This document shows, one piece after another, positions 8,336 to 17,283 of a DNA stretch of 64,000 nucleotides. The DNA comes from Streptomyces sp. YPW6 (GTDB taxonomy: Bacteria > Actinomycetota > Actinomycetes > Streptomycetales > Streptomycetaceae): positions 2,267,001-2,331,000 of the forward strand of contig NZ_CP076457.1 of NCBI RefSeq assembly GCF_018866325.1. Direction: 5' to 3'. Under the pieces are notes generated by a model, which saw only the letters and a list, made by a program, of their open reading frames with translations, had not been told where the DNA came from and searched no databases. Each line of letters opens with the position of its first letter. The stretch's first letter is position 1. Both the position numbers and the translations under genes were made by a program.

Positions 8336-8836
8336 TCAGGTGGCGTCGGAGTCGAACGGCGGACGCTCGGGCCGGTCGGGCGCGGGGGCCTTCTTCAGCA
8401 GGTCAGGAGCCGTGTCGCCGGTCTTGGTCAGGCTGGTGGAGGGGGCGGCGGCCGACGCGCCCGCCGAGCCGTTCGCCGCACTGTTGGCGGTATCGGACCC
8501 GGCCGGGGTGCGGCCGTTGACCGCGTCGGTGACGTCGGCCAGGTCCTGGCGCAGGTCGAAGCTCTCGCGGATCTCCTTCAGCCCCAGGTCGTCGTTGCCG
8601 TCCATCAGCTGCTTGCGGACGAACGTCTTGGGGTTGAGGTCCTCGAACTCGAAGTCCTTGAACTGCGGGCCCAGCTCGGAACGGATGTCTTCCTTGGCGC
8701 TGTCCGAGAACTCGCGGATCTTGCGGATGGTGCGCGTGACGTCCTGGATCAGCTTGGGCAGCTTGTCGGGGCCGAAGACCAGCACGGCCAGCACCCCGAG
8801 CGTCAGCAGCTCCAGTGCGCCTATGTCATTGAACAC
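8336..8836 (-). CDS. tatB: Sec-independent translocase subunit TatB
   Basis: 166 residues starting with GTG 8834-8836; GAGGAG lies about 9 bases upstream. The single N-terminal helix with the GALELLTLGVLAVLVFGPDK pattern, the FGP hinge and the following amphipathic helix (LPKLIQDVTRTIRKIREF) are typical of TatB. The tail is long and disordered. TatB, with TatC, receives twin-arginine signal peptides at the membrane. Its position after sigE, the anti-sigma gene and htrA is the same as in mycobacteria. Confidence 0.92.
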   Translation of the reverse strand: MFNDIGALELLTLGVLAVLVFGPDKLPKLIQDVTRTIRKIREFSDSAKEDIRSELGPQFKDFEFEDLNPKTFVRKQLMDGNDDLGLKEIRESFDLRQDLADVTDAVNGRTPAGSDTANSAANGSAGASAAAPSTSLTKTGDTAPDLLKKAPAPDRPERPPFDSDAT

Positions 8837-8979
8837 CTTGTTGCTCCTCGTGTTCTCCGCGTGTTCTCCGTGCGATCGCGGCCCGGGGCCGCCTGCTGCC
8901 CGGACCGCTCAAAGGTACCTGTCGAAGGTGTCCGTGCGGTACCTCGTGGTGGCGCGCCCGTGCCGGATCGGGTACCGGA

Positions 8980-10945
8980 TCACGTGCCGCTCGCCGAGCC
9001 GAGCTTCAGGGTCACGGTCTGCTCCTTGCCGCCGCGGGTCAGCTTGAGGTCGAGATCGTCGCCGGGACGGTGGGCCCGGATCTTCACGATGAGCTCCTCG
9101 CCACTGTGCACGCGCTGGCCGTCGACCTGCGTGATGACGTCGCCGGACCGGATGCCCGCCCGGTCCGCCGGGCCGTCCTTCGCGACGGCGGGCCCGCCGT
9201 CGGCGCCCTTGGTGCCGACCTTCGCCCCGTCGCCGGTGTACTTCATGTCCAGCGTCACGCCGATCACCGGGTGGGTGGCCTTGCCGGTGCTGATCAGTTC
9301 CTCGGCGACGCGCTTGCCCTGGTTGATGGGTATGGCGAAGCCGAGGCCGATGGAGCCGGACTGGCCGCCGGACTCCGGGCCCCGGCCGCTGTCGGCCGCG
9401 CGGATGGCGCTGTTGATGCCGATGACCTGGGCCCGGGAGTCGACGAGGGGGCCGCCGGAGTTCCCCGGGTTGATCGGGGCGTCGGTCTGGAGGGCGTCGA
9501 CGTAGCTGATGTCGCTGCCGTCGCCCTTCTCGCCGCCCGCGGTGATGGGCCGCTCCTTGGCGCTGATGATGCCCGAGGTCACCGTGTTGGACAGGTCGAA
9601 GGGCGCGCCGATGGCCACCACCGGGTCGCCCACCTGGACGTTGTCGGAGTTGCCCAGGGGCAGGGGTTTGAGGCCGGAGACCCCGCGGACCCGGACGACC
9701 GCGAGGTCGTAGCCGCTGTCCTTGCCGACGAGCTCGGCGGAGGCGGTCTCACCGGTGCTGAACGTGACGGTGATGTCGCCGCTGGATCCGGCCGGGGCGA
9801 CGACGTGGTTGTTGGTGAGGATGTGCCCCTGGCCGTCGAGGACGAAGCCGGTGCCGGTGCCGGACTCGGTGGTGCCGCTGACGTGCAGGGTGACCACGCT
9901 GGGCAGGGCGCTGGCGGCGATGCCCGCGACGCTGTCGGGGGCCCGGTCGCCGTTGTCGCGGCCCGCCTGGGGCAGTTCGACGGTGGTCAGTCCGCCGTTG
10001 CGCTCGATGTACGCGCCGACTCCGCCGCCGATGCCGCTGGCGACCAGGGCCAGCAGGAGGACGCCGGCGAACGCTCCGCCGCGCCGCTTCTTCTTCCGCC
10101 TGGTCTCGGCGCCCTCGGGGGGACCGGGCCGGGTCAGCGGCTGCCCGGGGGCGCCCCACGGATCGTAGGGGAGCCACGGCGTCTGCTGGTGCTGCCCGTG
10201 CGCCGGGTGGGCGGGCTGCTGCCCGGGGACCGGCGTGTGCGGGGCGTTCAGATGGGCCGCCGGGGGCTGCGGGGGCGGGGGCGCGTAGGCGTCGGCGGGC
10301 GCGGCGTGGGGCGGGGAAGGCGTCGGCGGGCGCGGGCTGCGGGGCCGCGAAGCCTCCGGCGGGCTGGGGTACGGGGCGTGTGGCCGTCGGCGGGCACGGA
10401 GTGCGGCGCGGGGCCGGGGCCGGGGCTCCGGCGCCGTTCGTCGCGGCGTACTGCGCGGACGGCGCTTGGGCGGCCTCCGGGGGTACGGCGGTGCCGTGGG
10501 CCGGGGTCGGCCGCTGCACCGGCGGAGCGGGCGCCCAGGGCCCGGGGCCGCCGTAGGGCGGGGTGCCGTACTCATCGGGCTCGTGCAGCGGCTGCCCGCC
10601 CGCCCGGGGCCCGGGAACGGCCTGGTCCGGGGCGGCTGACGCCGGGGCCGGGGAGGACGCCTGGTCCGGGGTGGACAGCGCCGGGGCCAGGGTGGACGCC
10701 TGATCCGGGGCTGCTGACGCCGGGGAGGACGCCTGGTCCTCGGCCACCGGGGTCGGGGCCGGCACATCGGCGTCCGCCGCCGGGGCGGGGTCAGGCACGG
10801 CCGCCGGGGCCGGCGCGCTGCGTTCCGCCGGGTCCGGGGCGCCCGCCTGGGCCGGGCCGCTGTCCGGCTCCGCGTGGTCGGCACGCCTCGCCGTGGGGCG
10901 GCTCCACCACTTCGCCTGCGGCCCGGTGGGCTTCCCGTCGTCCAT
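8980..10945 (-). CDS. htrA: HtrA/DegP-like membrane serine protease, frame broken in linker
   Basis: The start ATG at 10943-10945 has GGGGAGA upstream and begins MDDGKPTG. The first ~210 residues are a proline/alanine-rich cytoplasmic region read in one frame. At about 10304-10319 (a CCCC-rich run on the coding strand) the coding sense passes to the next frame, which then continues to the stop at 8980. That second part has one membrane helix (GAFAGVLLLALVASGIGG), a trypsin-like domain with His in NNHVV, Asp in GYDLAVV and Ser in NPGNSGGP, and a C-terminal PDZ domain. It degrades or senses misfolded envelope proteins. One extra base explains the break; a sequencing error is likely. Confidence 0.82.
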
Positions 10946-11037
10946 GCTCTCCCCGCAACTGGCCTCTGTCGTACGCCCCACAGAGGCGTCCCTCCCGGGA
11001 ATTCAACCAGGTTTACGAAACCCCGCGCAGGGTCCCG

Positions 11038-12105
11038 TCAGGGCCGGGGCGAAAGCGGGCTCGCCAGATCGTTGGCGGGCGAGGCCGGGGGCGGCCCCGA
11101 AGGCAGCGAGGAGGGAACCGTCTTCGGCACCCCGCTGCTGCCGAGCGCCGCCGCCAGCAGCGGGGTGCCGGAGGCCGCCGGGCGTATCAGCGGGGGCACG
11201 GACAGGTTCAGCGTGGGCAGCGTGAACGGATGTGCGCCCAAAGATGAGGTGCCGCACAGCGGCGTCGGAGCGGTCGGCGGTCCCTGCAGGTTCACCGGAG
11301 GGGTGACGGCGGGGGCGACCGGGGTCCCGGTGAGCGACGGGGGTACCGCGTTCGTCCCGGCGCCGGAGCTGTCGGAGCCCGGCTGCTGGGCCGCCCGGCC
11401 GTCGCCGGTCACCGCGAGAGCGCCGCCGCCCTGTCGGCTGACCGCCTGGGCGCCGCTGTCGACGCGGGTCCCGGCGTCGAGCGGGGTGACGTTGTTCCCC
11501 GCGCCCTCGGCGCGCAGGGACTCCGGACCGGAATCCAGCGGCAGCGTGCCGCCCAGCGCGATCGCCGCGAGGGAGACGGCGCTGGCCGCGGCGAACGCGA
11601 AGCGCCGCCCGCGCCAGGGCGAGCGGTCCGCGTCACGGCTCACCTCGTGTATGCGGAAGGCCGAACTCGCGGCAGGCCCTCCGCGCAGCACGGCGGTGGA
11701 GCCGTGGGTGGCGGGGAGATAGCCGAACCCGTCCAGCGGCGAGGGCGCGGTGTCGGCCCGGGTGCCGGGGCCGGAGGGGCGCAGCGCGGGGAAGAACGCG
11801 TCGGCGAAGGGCGCGGGTCCGCCGAGCGGTCCGCCGGAGCCCGTGTCGTCGCCGCCGGGACCCCCGGGAAGGCCCTGCAGGCGGGCCAGGAAGCCCTCGG
11901 AGGGCGAGGGTGAAGCGGACATGGCGAAGGCGCTCTTGAGGCGGCGCTGGGCGTCGGCCTCGGCCTTGCACTTGGCGCAGGTCGCCAGGTGCGCCAGGAC
12001 CCGTTCCCGGGCGTCGTGTTTCAACTCGCCGTCGACCAGCGCGGCGAGCCGGTCCCCCAGGTGCGCTTCGGCAGGGGTGGGACCGGTGGGACCTGTGCCA
12101 CTCAC
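11038..12105 (-). CDS. zinc-binding anti-sigma factor (RseA-like)
   Basis: 355 residues. The GTG start at 12103-12105 overlaps the stop of sigE as GTGA, so translation is coupled. The N-terminal anti-sigma domain has the ZAS motif H39-x3-C43-x2-C46. A proline/glycine-rich linker leads to a hydrophobic helix at about 168-186 and a long, glycine- and serine-rich C-terminal part, presumably outside the membrane. It should hold SigE inactive until a redox or envelope signal. Both partner order and the following htrA gene match the mycobacterial sigE-rseA-htrA unit, where RseA is a soluble protein; this one is longer and has a membrane helix. Confidence 0.87.
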   Translation of the reverse strand: MSGTGPTGPTPAEAHLGDRLAALVDGELKHDARERVLAHLATCAKCKAEADAQRRLKSAFAMSASPSPSEGFLARLQGLPGGPGGDDTGSGGPLGGPAPFADAFFPALRPSGPGTRADTAPSPLDGFGYLPATHGSTAVLRGGPAASSAFRIHEVSRDADRSPWRGRRFAFAAASAVSLAAIALGGTLPLDSGPESLRAEGAGNNVTPLDAGTRVDSGAQAVSRQGGGALAVTGDGRAAQQPGSDSSGAGTNAVPPSLTGTPVAPAVTPPVNLQGPPTAPTPLCGTSSLGAHPFTLPTLNLSVPPLIRPAASGTPLLAAALGSSGVPKTVPSSLPSGPPPASPANDLASPLSPRP

Positions 12106-12863
12106 GCCAGTCCGCCCTCCCCCGCCAGGACCGCGTCCGCCAGGGAGCGCTGCTCGGCGCGGGCCTCGGGCGAACGGTGCTTGAGCGCCTTGCGCAGATG
12201 CGAACGGCCGCGGTGGATCCGGCTGCGTACGGTCCCGAGCTTCACCCCGAGGGTCGCGGCGATCTCCTCGTAGCTGAGGCCCTCGATGTCGCAGAGGACC
12301 ACGGCGGCGCGGAACTCGGGCGCCAGGGTGTCCAGCGCCTGCTGCACGTCGGCGTCGAAGTGGGTGTCGTTGAAGATCTGCTGCGGGGACGGCTCGCGGC
12401 TCGGCAGCCGCTCGGCCGCGTCGTCACCGAGCGAGTCGAAGCGGATGCGCTGCTTGCGCCGGACCATGTCCAGGAAGAGGTTGGTCGTGATGCGGTGCAG
12501 CCAGCCCTCGAAGGTGCCCGGCGTGTACGTCGACAGCGAGCGGAAGACCCGGACGAAGACCTCCTGGGTCAGGTCCTCGGCGTCGTGCTGGTTTCCCGTC
12601 AGCCGGTAGGCGAGGCGGTACACGCGACCGCTGTGCGTGCTGACGATCTCTTCCCATGAGGGCGGGGTCCACGCCTGAGAGTCCGCATCAGAGGCGAAGG
12701 TCGCGGTCGGTGCGGAGTCTTCGGAAGAACGGTCAGCGATGTTGGTCACGGATTTCGGCTCACCGGCCGACCCGAGCAGGCGCCGCAGCACCCCTCTCCG
12801 GTCCACAGGCGCAGCCGCACCTCCCCTGTCGGCTCTGGTGGTGTCCAGTGGAGCCCCTACCAT
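12102..12863 (-). CDS. sigE: ECF RNA polymerase sigma factor SigE
   Basis: 253 residues from ATG 12861-12863 (MVGAPLDTT), chosen because GAGGTGG precedes it; a longer open frame upstream lacks a ribosome site. About 85 N-terminal residues are variable. Region 2 contains [20 protein letters not shown] and region 4 the helix-turn-helix around [16 protein letters not shown]. The protein directs transcription of envelope-stress genes. Its gene order (divergent O-methyltransferase, anti-sigma, htrA, tatB) makes it the counterpart of M. tuberculosis SigE rather than of the CseBC-linked SigE of S. coelicolor. A GGAAC-N17-CGTT promoter upstream suggests autoregulation. Confidence 0.9.
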   Translation of the reverse strand: MVGAPLDTTRADRGGAAAPVDRRGVLRRLLGSAGEPKSVTNIADRSSEDSAPTATFASDADSQAWTPPSWEEIVSTHSGRVYRLAYRLTGNQHDAEDLTQEVFVRVFRSLSTYTPGTFEGWLHRITTNLFLDMVRRKQRIRFDSLGDDAAERLPSREPSPQQIFNDTHFDADVQQALDTLAPEFRAAVVLCDIEGLSYEEIAATLGVKLGTVRSRIHRGRSHLRKALKHRSPEARAEQRSLADAVLAGEGGLA

Positions 12864-12990
12864 AGCCACCTCGCCCGTTAGCTCCGGATAAGCCTTTTCC
12901 CTGCTGGGGCCGGGCGTCGCCCGGGACTTCCACCCAGCTCCCCGGTCCGGTCCGCGGACCCGGTCGCTGCGCTTTCCCCACTCCTTGCAC

Positions 12991-13016
12991 AACGCCCGGT
13001 CCCATCTGCGGGTTCC
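12991..13016 (-). promoter_or_regulatory. ECF-type promoter of sigE
   Basis: On the minus strand GGAAC (13016-13012) is separated by exactly 17 bases from CGTT (12994-12991). This matches the promoter form used by SigE-type ECF factors. Transcription would start near 12984, about 120 bases before the sigE ATG. Confidence 0.6.
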
Positions 13017-13040
13017 CGGGTCCAGCGGATACAGTCACCG

Positions 13041-13706
13041 TTGCGCCAACTACGGGGACAGGAGAGGGTCATTACCGCCAACCGGCAGACGAGCTGGGCG
13101 TTCGCCGACGCCTTTGTCGCCGAGGACGAAGCACTGCACGTGGCCCGGGAGCGGGCTCACGAGCTGGGGCTCCGCCCGGTGTCACCGGGCACCGGCGCCG
13201 CGCTGCGCCTGCTGGCCGCCGCCGCGGACGCCAAAGCGGTGGCGGAGATCGGCACGGGCACCGGCGTGTCCGGCATCCACCTCCTGCACGGAATGCGGCC
13301 GGACGGGGTCCTGACCACGGTGGACCCCGAGCCCGAGCGCCAGCAGTTCGCCCGGGAGGCGTTCCGCGCGGCGGGTTTCGCCACCAACCGGGCCCGGTTC
13401 ATCCCCGGCCGCGCCCTGGACGTCCTGCCCCGGCTCGCGGACGGCGGCTACGACCTCGTCTTCTGCGACGGGGACCGGCTGGAGAGCCTCGACGTCCTCG
13501 CTGAATCGTTGCGCCTGCTGCGTCCGGGCGGCCTGGTCTGCTTCGAGGGCGTCTTCGCGGACGGCCGTACGGTCGACTCGGCCGCCCAGCCGGCCGAGGT
13601 GCTGCGGCTGCGGGAGCTGCTGCGCACGGTGCGCGAGAGCCAGGAGCTGAAGTCGACGCTGCTGCCGGTCGGTGACGGGCTGCTCTGCGCGGTCCGGCGC
13701 GGCTGA
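13041..13706 (+). CDS. SAM-dependent O-methyltransferase
   Basis: A class I methyltransferase of the catechol/caffeoyl-CoA O-methyltransferase type: motif I AEIGTGTGVSG, the acidic strand end TTVDPEPE, DLVFCDGDR and a closing GDGLLCAVRR. The open frame begins with TTG at 13041, but no ribosome site precedes it. GGAGAGGG at 13061-13068 instead points to ATT at 13071, two bases further on, as the start (209 residues); the family conservation also begins there (NRQTSWAFADAF). It is divergent from sigE, as is its M. tuberculosis counterpart. Substrate unknown. Confidence 0.85.
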   Translation: MRQLRGQERVITANRQTSWAFADAFVAEDEALHVARERAHELGLRPVSPGTGAALRLLAAAADAKAVAEIGTGTGVSGIHLLHGMRPDGVLTTVDPEPERQQFAREAFRAAGFATNRARFIPGRALDVLPRLADGGYDLVFCDGDRLESLDVLAESLRLLRPGGLVCFEGVFADGRTVDSAAQPAEVLRLRELLRTVRESQELKSTLLPVGDGLLCAVRRG

Positions 13707-13737
13707 GCGGCGCGGGACCGGCGACCGCGACCTGACG

Positions 13738-13775
13738 CACGACTGCCCGGCACGGAACCGTGCCGGGCAGTCGTG
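13738..13775. terminator. convergent terminator
   Basis: An 18-bp perfect stem (13738-13755 with 13758-13775) lies between the stops of the O-methyltransferase and the DUF3117 gene and can serve both strands. Confidence 0.85.
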
Positions 13776-13795
13776 AAGGTGATGGGCGTTCCGCG

Positions 13796-13963
13796 TCAGC
13801 CGACGACCTTCTTCAGCGCGTCGCCGAGGGCATCGGCCTCGTCCGGAGTCAGCTCGACAACAAGCCGACCGCCGCCTTCGAGCGGAACGCGCATGACGAT
13901 GCCCCGCCCCTCCTTTGTCACCTCGAGCGGGCCGTCGCCCGTCCGCGGCTTCATGGCCGCCAT
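13796..13963 (-). CDS. DUF3117 small protein
   Basis: 55 residues, from ATG 13961-13963 to TGA 13796-13798. It is too short for usual ORF cut-offs but clearly real: it starts MAAMKPRTGDGPLEV, continues GRGIVMRVPLEGGGR and ends DALGDALKKVVG, the pattern of the widely conserved actinobacterial DUF3117. AGGAAGGGG lies about 8 bases upstream. Function unknown; the same family member sits in the homologous M. tuberculosis region between the tag and sigE genes. A promoter candidate is at 14055-14085. Confidence 0.9.
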   Translation of the reverse strand: MAAMKPRTGDGPLEVTKEGRGIVMRVPLEGGGRLVVELTPDEADALGDALKKVVG

Positions 13964-14279
13964 GCTCGTTCCCCTTCCTGAAACCAGCTCATCGCAACCG
14001 GCGGCCCCATGACAGGCGCTGCCTCACCGGCATCGAACACATTGCTTCTTCGCCATTATCCCGCATCAACGACCCCGATGACCAACATCGGTCTGCATCG
14101 CTTGCGCAACGCGCTTTCCCAAAACCACCCAATTCGGCGATCCGGCTGCGATACTGCGCCACCTCGGACCCCCGGGTGAGCACCAATTGTTAGACGCAGG
14201 TCACATCCCTGCCCCGGTCGGCGTCGGCCATGCTTGCCTGCAAGGAGCAACGACGCCCGAGCAGCGAGGGGAAACCGGA
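13964..14279. other. divergent intergenic region
   Basis: 316 bases between the divergent DUF3117 and enoyl-CoA hydratase genes. It is less GC-rich than its surroundings, as expected of promoter DNA. I see one good promoter for the minus strand (14055-14085) and no further gene. Confidence 0.5.
14055..14085 (-). promoter_or_regulatory. promoter of the DUF3117 gene
   Basis: TTGGTC (14085-14080 on the minus strand) and GATAAT (14060-14055) with 19 bases between. This resembles a housekeeping sigma (HrdB) promoter and would give a leader of about 85 bases. Confidence 0.45.
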
Positions 14280-15092
14280 ATGGCCGACGAGCAGGCGAAC
14301 ACCGTTCTGTACGACGTGAGCGAGGGGCTCGCGACGATCACGCTCAACCGACCCGACGCGATGAACGCGCTGAACACGGCGGCGAAGGTCGCCCTCCGGG
14401 ACGCGCTGCTGGAGGCGGAGGCGGACCCGGCGGTACGGGCGGTGCTGCTCACGGCCACCGGGCGCGCCTTCTGCGTCGGCCAGGACCTCAAGGAGCATGT
14501 CGCCACGCTCCGGGCGACCCGTGAGGCGGGCGACGGCAACGCGCTCAGCACCGTACGGGAGCACTACAACCCGATCGTGCGGGCGATCACGGAGATGCCG
14601 AAGCCGGTCGTCGCCGGGGTGAACGGGGTCGCGGCCGGGGCCGGGTTCGGCTTCGCGCTGGCGGCCGACTACCGGATCGTCGCGGACACCGCCACCTTCA
14701 GCACCTCCTTCGCGGGGGTCGCGCTGACCGCCGACTCGGGCGTGTCCTGGACCCTGCCGCGGCTCATCGGGCAGACCCGCGCCTTCGGGCTGCTGGTCGA
14801 TCCCCGGCCGTTCTCCGCGCAGGAGGCGCACGAACTGGGCCTGGTGAACACCGTGGTCCCGGCGGCCGAGCTGGCGGAGGCGGCGGCGGCCAGGGCGCGC
14901 GCCCTGGCCGCCGGCCCCACGGTGGCGTACGCGGCGCTGAAGGAGTCGATGGCGTACGGCGCCGGGCACACGCTCGCCGAGACGCTGGAGAAGGAGGACG
15001 AACTCCAGACCCGGGCGGGCGCGTCGCAGGACCACGTCATCGCGGTGGAGGCGTTCCTCGCCAAGGAGAAGCCGGTCTACCTGGGGAAGTAG
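14280..15092 (+). CDS. enoyl-CoA hydratase/isomerase family protein
   Basis: 270 residues from ATG 14280 (MADEQANTVLYDV) with GAGGGGAAA upstream. Crotonase fold: the first oxyanion-hole segment is TGRAFCVGQDLKEH and the second is NGVAAGAGFGFALAADYR. An Asp occurs in the Q-D-L motif; the usual second catalytic glutamate of hydratases (in the second motif) is replaced by TADSGVSWTLP, which is the form seen in PaaG-type isomerases, so an isomerase of ring-epoxide or enoyl-CoA substrates is possible. It ends 7 bp from the stop of the convergent tag gene. Confidence 0.85.
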   Translation: MADEQANTVLYDVSEGLATITLNRPDAMNALNTAAKVALRDALLEAEADPAVRAVLLTATGRAFCVGQDLKEHVATLRATREAGDGNALSTVREHYNPIVRAITEMPKPVVAGVNGVAAGAGFGFALAADYRIVADTATFSTSFAGVALTADSGVSWTLPRLIGQTRAFGLLVDPRPFSAQEAHELGLVNTVVPAAELAEAAAARARALAAGPTVAYAALKESMAYGAGHTLAETLEKEDELQTRAGASQDHVIAVEAFLAKEKPVYLGK

Positions 15093-15099
15093 CGGCGGC

Positions 15100-15699
15100 T
15101 CAGCCCGGCGTGCTGCTGCCGCCGCCGCGCGCCACGCAGTCCGCGAGGTGGTCGTCGACCAGTCCGCAGGCCTGCATCAGCGCGTAGGCGGTGGTGGGAC
15201 CGACGAAGCGGATCGAGCGCTTCTTGAGCGCCTTCGCGAGCGCGGTGGACTCCGGGGTGACGGCCGGGACGTCCGACAGCGTGCGCGGGGCGGGCCGGCC
15301 GGCCGGGTCGGGGGCGTAGGACCAGATCAGCTCGTCCAGCTCCCCGGCCCGCCAGCCGGCGAGCACCTTCGCGTTGGCGAGGGTCGCGTCGACCTTGGCC
15401 CTGTTGCGGATGATGCCCGGGTCGGCCAGGAGCCGTTCCCGGTCGGCGTCGGTGAACTTCGCGACCGCCTCGATCCGGAATCCCTCGAAGGCGGTACGGA
15501 AGGTCTCCCGGCGGCGCAGGATCGTGAGCCAGGAGAGCCCGGACTGGAAGGCCTCCAGGCAGAGCCGTTCGAACAGGGCGTCGTCCCCGTGGACCGCCCG
15601 GCCCCACTCGGTGTCGTGGTAGGCGAGGTAGTCCTCGGTGGACAGGCCCCAGGGGCAGCGCAGCCCGCCGTCGGGGGCGGCCGCGGCCGCGCCGCTCAT
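15100..15699 (-). CDS. tag: DNA-3-methyladenine glycosylase I
   Basis: 199 residues. It removes 3-methyladenine from alkylated DNA. Diagnostic segments: RCPWGLSTEDYLAYHDTEWG, with the conserved Cys and the substrate-binding Trp/Tyr and Glu, LCLEAFQSGLSWLTIL, and the C-terminal FVGPTTAYALMQACGLVDDH containing the helix-hairpin-helix and one zinc ligand; the other zinc ligands (Cys near 15, His and Cys near the end, DHLADC) are present. The ATG overlaps the stop of the upstream DivIVA-like gene by four bases (ATGA). Confidence 0.93.
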   Translation of the reverse strand: MSGAAAAAPDGGLRCPWGLSTEDYLAYHDTEWGRAVHGDDALFERLCLEAFQSGLSWLTILRRRETFRTAFEGFRIEAVAKFTDADRERLLADPGIIRNRAKVDATLANAKVLAGWRAGELDELIWSYAPDPAGRPAPRTLSDVPAVTPESTALAKALKKRSIRFVGPTTAYALMQACGLVDDHLADCVARGGGSSTPG

Positions 15700-16109
15700 C
15701 GGCCGTCCTCCTCGGTGCGGTCGGGGCCGTCCGCGGGGTCGGCAGGCTCCGCCGCGGGCCGGTCACCGGGCCGCTCGAACAGCTCGGTGCCCGTCGTCAC
15801 CGCGGCCGCCCGGTCCCCGGCCAGGGTGGATTCCAGCTCCGCGATCCGGGCGTCGCGCTCGGCCAGCTCGGCGCCGAGCCGGGACAGCGCCTCGTCGACG
15901 TCCGCCATCCGGTAGCCGCGCATCGCCATCGGCAGGCGCAGCGCCTCGACGTCCGCCCGGCCGACCGGACGGGCGGCGGGCAGGGGGTCGGTGAACCGCT
16001 CCGGCGGCACGTCCTGGAGCACCGCGCTCCCACCGCCTCCGACCACCGCGAGGGTGACCGCGGTGACGACCACGACCATCGTGAGCAGCAAGAACCAGAA
16101 CACGCGCAT
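15696..16109 (-). CDS. DivIVA-domain membrane protein
   Basis: About 137 residues if started at ATG 16107-16109 (MRVFWFLLL); an upstream ATG at 16151 is possible but lacks a ribosome site. One N-terminal helix (FWFLLLTMVVVVTAVTLAVV) is followed by a short DivIVA-like motif (LRLPMAMRGYRMADVDEALSRL, quoted in part as RGYRMADVDEAL) and a coiled coil. Such proteins recognise curved membranes or polar growth sites. Coupled to tag by a four-base overlap. The homologous M. tuberculosis region has the same neighbour pair. Confidence 0.8.
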   Translation of the reverse strand: MRVFWFLLLTMVVVVTAVTLAVVGGGGSAVLQDVPPERFTDPLPAARPVGRADVEALRLPMAMRGYRMADVDEALSRLGAELAERDARIAELESTLAGDRAAAVTTGTELFERPGDRPAAEPADPADGPDRTEEDGR

Positions 16110-16190
16110 CTCCCCGGGGGCAACAACCTCGTCCGGTTCAGATCGTGCCATGCGGCACCGACAAAAGTCGGGGCCGACCACGAAAGGCCG

Positions 16191-16196
16191 TAGGGT
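16191..16196 (+). promoter_or_regulatory. -10 box upstream of folP2
   Basis: TAGGGT, a common Streptomyces -10 form, 41 bases before the folP2 ATG. I found no convincing -35 box. Confidence 0.35.
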
Positions 16197-16236
16197 CGGC
16201 AGGCGGTTCGCAGGCGGCTAGCGGAGGAGACACGGG

Positions 16237-17109
16237 ATGGGCAGCGGTGCACTGAGGCTGGGGCGGCGGGAATTCGGTCCGCACGAGCCGGTGATCATGG
16301 CGATCGTGAACCGGACCCCGGACTCCTTCTACGACCAGGGCGCCACGTTCCGGGACGAGCCGGCGCTCGCCCGGGTCGAGCAGGCGGTGGCCGAGGGCGC
16401 GGCGATCATCGACATCGGCGGGGTGAAGGCGGGCCCCGGCGAGGAGGTGACCGCCGAGGAGGAGGCGCGCCGCACGGTCGGGTTCGTCGCCGAGGTCCGC
16501 CGCCGCCACCCGGACGTGGTGATCAGCGTGGACACCTGGCGGCACGACGTGGGCGAGGCGGTCTGCGAGGCCGGGGCGGATGTGCTGAACGACGCGTGGG
16601 GCGGGGTGGACCCGAAGCTGGCGGAGGTCGCCGCGCGCTACGGGGCCGGGCTCGTGTGCACGCACGCGGGCGGCGCGGAGCCGCGGACGCGGCCGCACCG
16701 GATCGCGTACGACGACGTCATGGCGGACATCCTGCGGGTGACGGTGGGCCTCGCCGAGCGGGCGGTGGAGCTCGGGGTGCGGACGGACGGGATCATGATC
16801 GATCCGGGGCACGACTTCGGGAAGAACACCCGGCACTCCCTGGAGGCGACGCGCCGGCTGGAGGAGATGGCGGACACGGGGTGGCCGGTGCTGGTGTCCC
16901 TGTCCAACAAGGACTTCGTCGGGGAGACGCTCGACCGGCCGGTGAAGGAGCGGGTCATCGGCACGCTGGCGACGACGGCGGTGTCGGCGTGGCTGGGCGC
17001 GCGGGTGTACCGGGTGCACGAGGTGGCGGAGACACGGCAGGTGCTGGACATGGTGGCGTCCATCGCCGGGCACCGGGCGCCGGCCGTGGCGCGGCGGGGA
17101 CTGGCGTAG
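16237..17109 (+). CDS. folP: dihydropteroate synthase-like protein FolP2
   Basis: 290 residues from ATG 16237 behind GGAGGAG. It has the TIM-barrel pattern of dihydropteroate synthase: MAIVNRTPDSFYD, IIDIGGVKAGPG, VISVDTW, NDAWGG, IDPGHDFGKNT and VSLSNKDFVGE. Several key places differ from the folate enzyme: NVTPDSFSD is changed to NRTPDSFYD, the DPG-FGF loop to DPGHDFG and the SRK of the last motif to SNK. It matches the actinobacterial paralogue FolP2, which lies beside the DivIVA and tag genes in mycobacteria too. Whether it makes dihydropteroate is doubtful. Confidence 0.85.
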   Translation: MGSGALRLGRREFGPHEPVIMAIVNRTPDSFYDQGATFRDEPALARVEQAVAEGAAIIDIGGVKAGPGEEVTAEEEARRTVGFVAEVRRRHPDVVISVDTWRHDVGEAVCEAGADVLNDAWGGVDPKLAEVAARYGAGLVCTHAGGAEPRTRPHRIAYDDVMADILRVTVGLAERAVELGVRTDGIMIDPGHDFGKNTRHSLEATRRLEEMADTGWPVLVSLSNKDFVGETLDRPVKERVIGTLATTAVSAWLGARVYRVHEVAETRQVLDMVASIAGHRAPAVARRGLA

Positions 17110-17189
17110 CTCCCGGCCGCCCGACGCCTGCCCGGGGTGCGGGGGGCTGGCCCAGCTCCGGCCGCCGGGCGCCTGCCCGGGGTGCGGGG
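17108..17189. repeat. two imperfect direct repeats of about 36 bp
   Basis: The unit at 17108-17143 recurs at about 17154-17189 with a few substitutions (both contain GCCTGCCCGGGGTGCGGGG). They directly follow the folP2 stop. Confidence 0.7.
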
Positions 17190-17218
17190 GCCCGGGAGCT
17201 GCCCCGGGCCCCCGCACC
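17181..17218 (+). terminator. terminator after folP2
   Basis: Perfect 16-bp stem (17181-17196 with 17203-17218) with a 6-base loop, about 75 bases after the folP2 stop. Confidence 0.8.
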
Positions 17219-17283
17219 TCAAGCGCCGGCGGGGCTGAGGAGATGTCCTCGGCCGCCGGACGGGCGGGATCTGGCCGGCCCCT

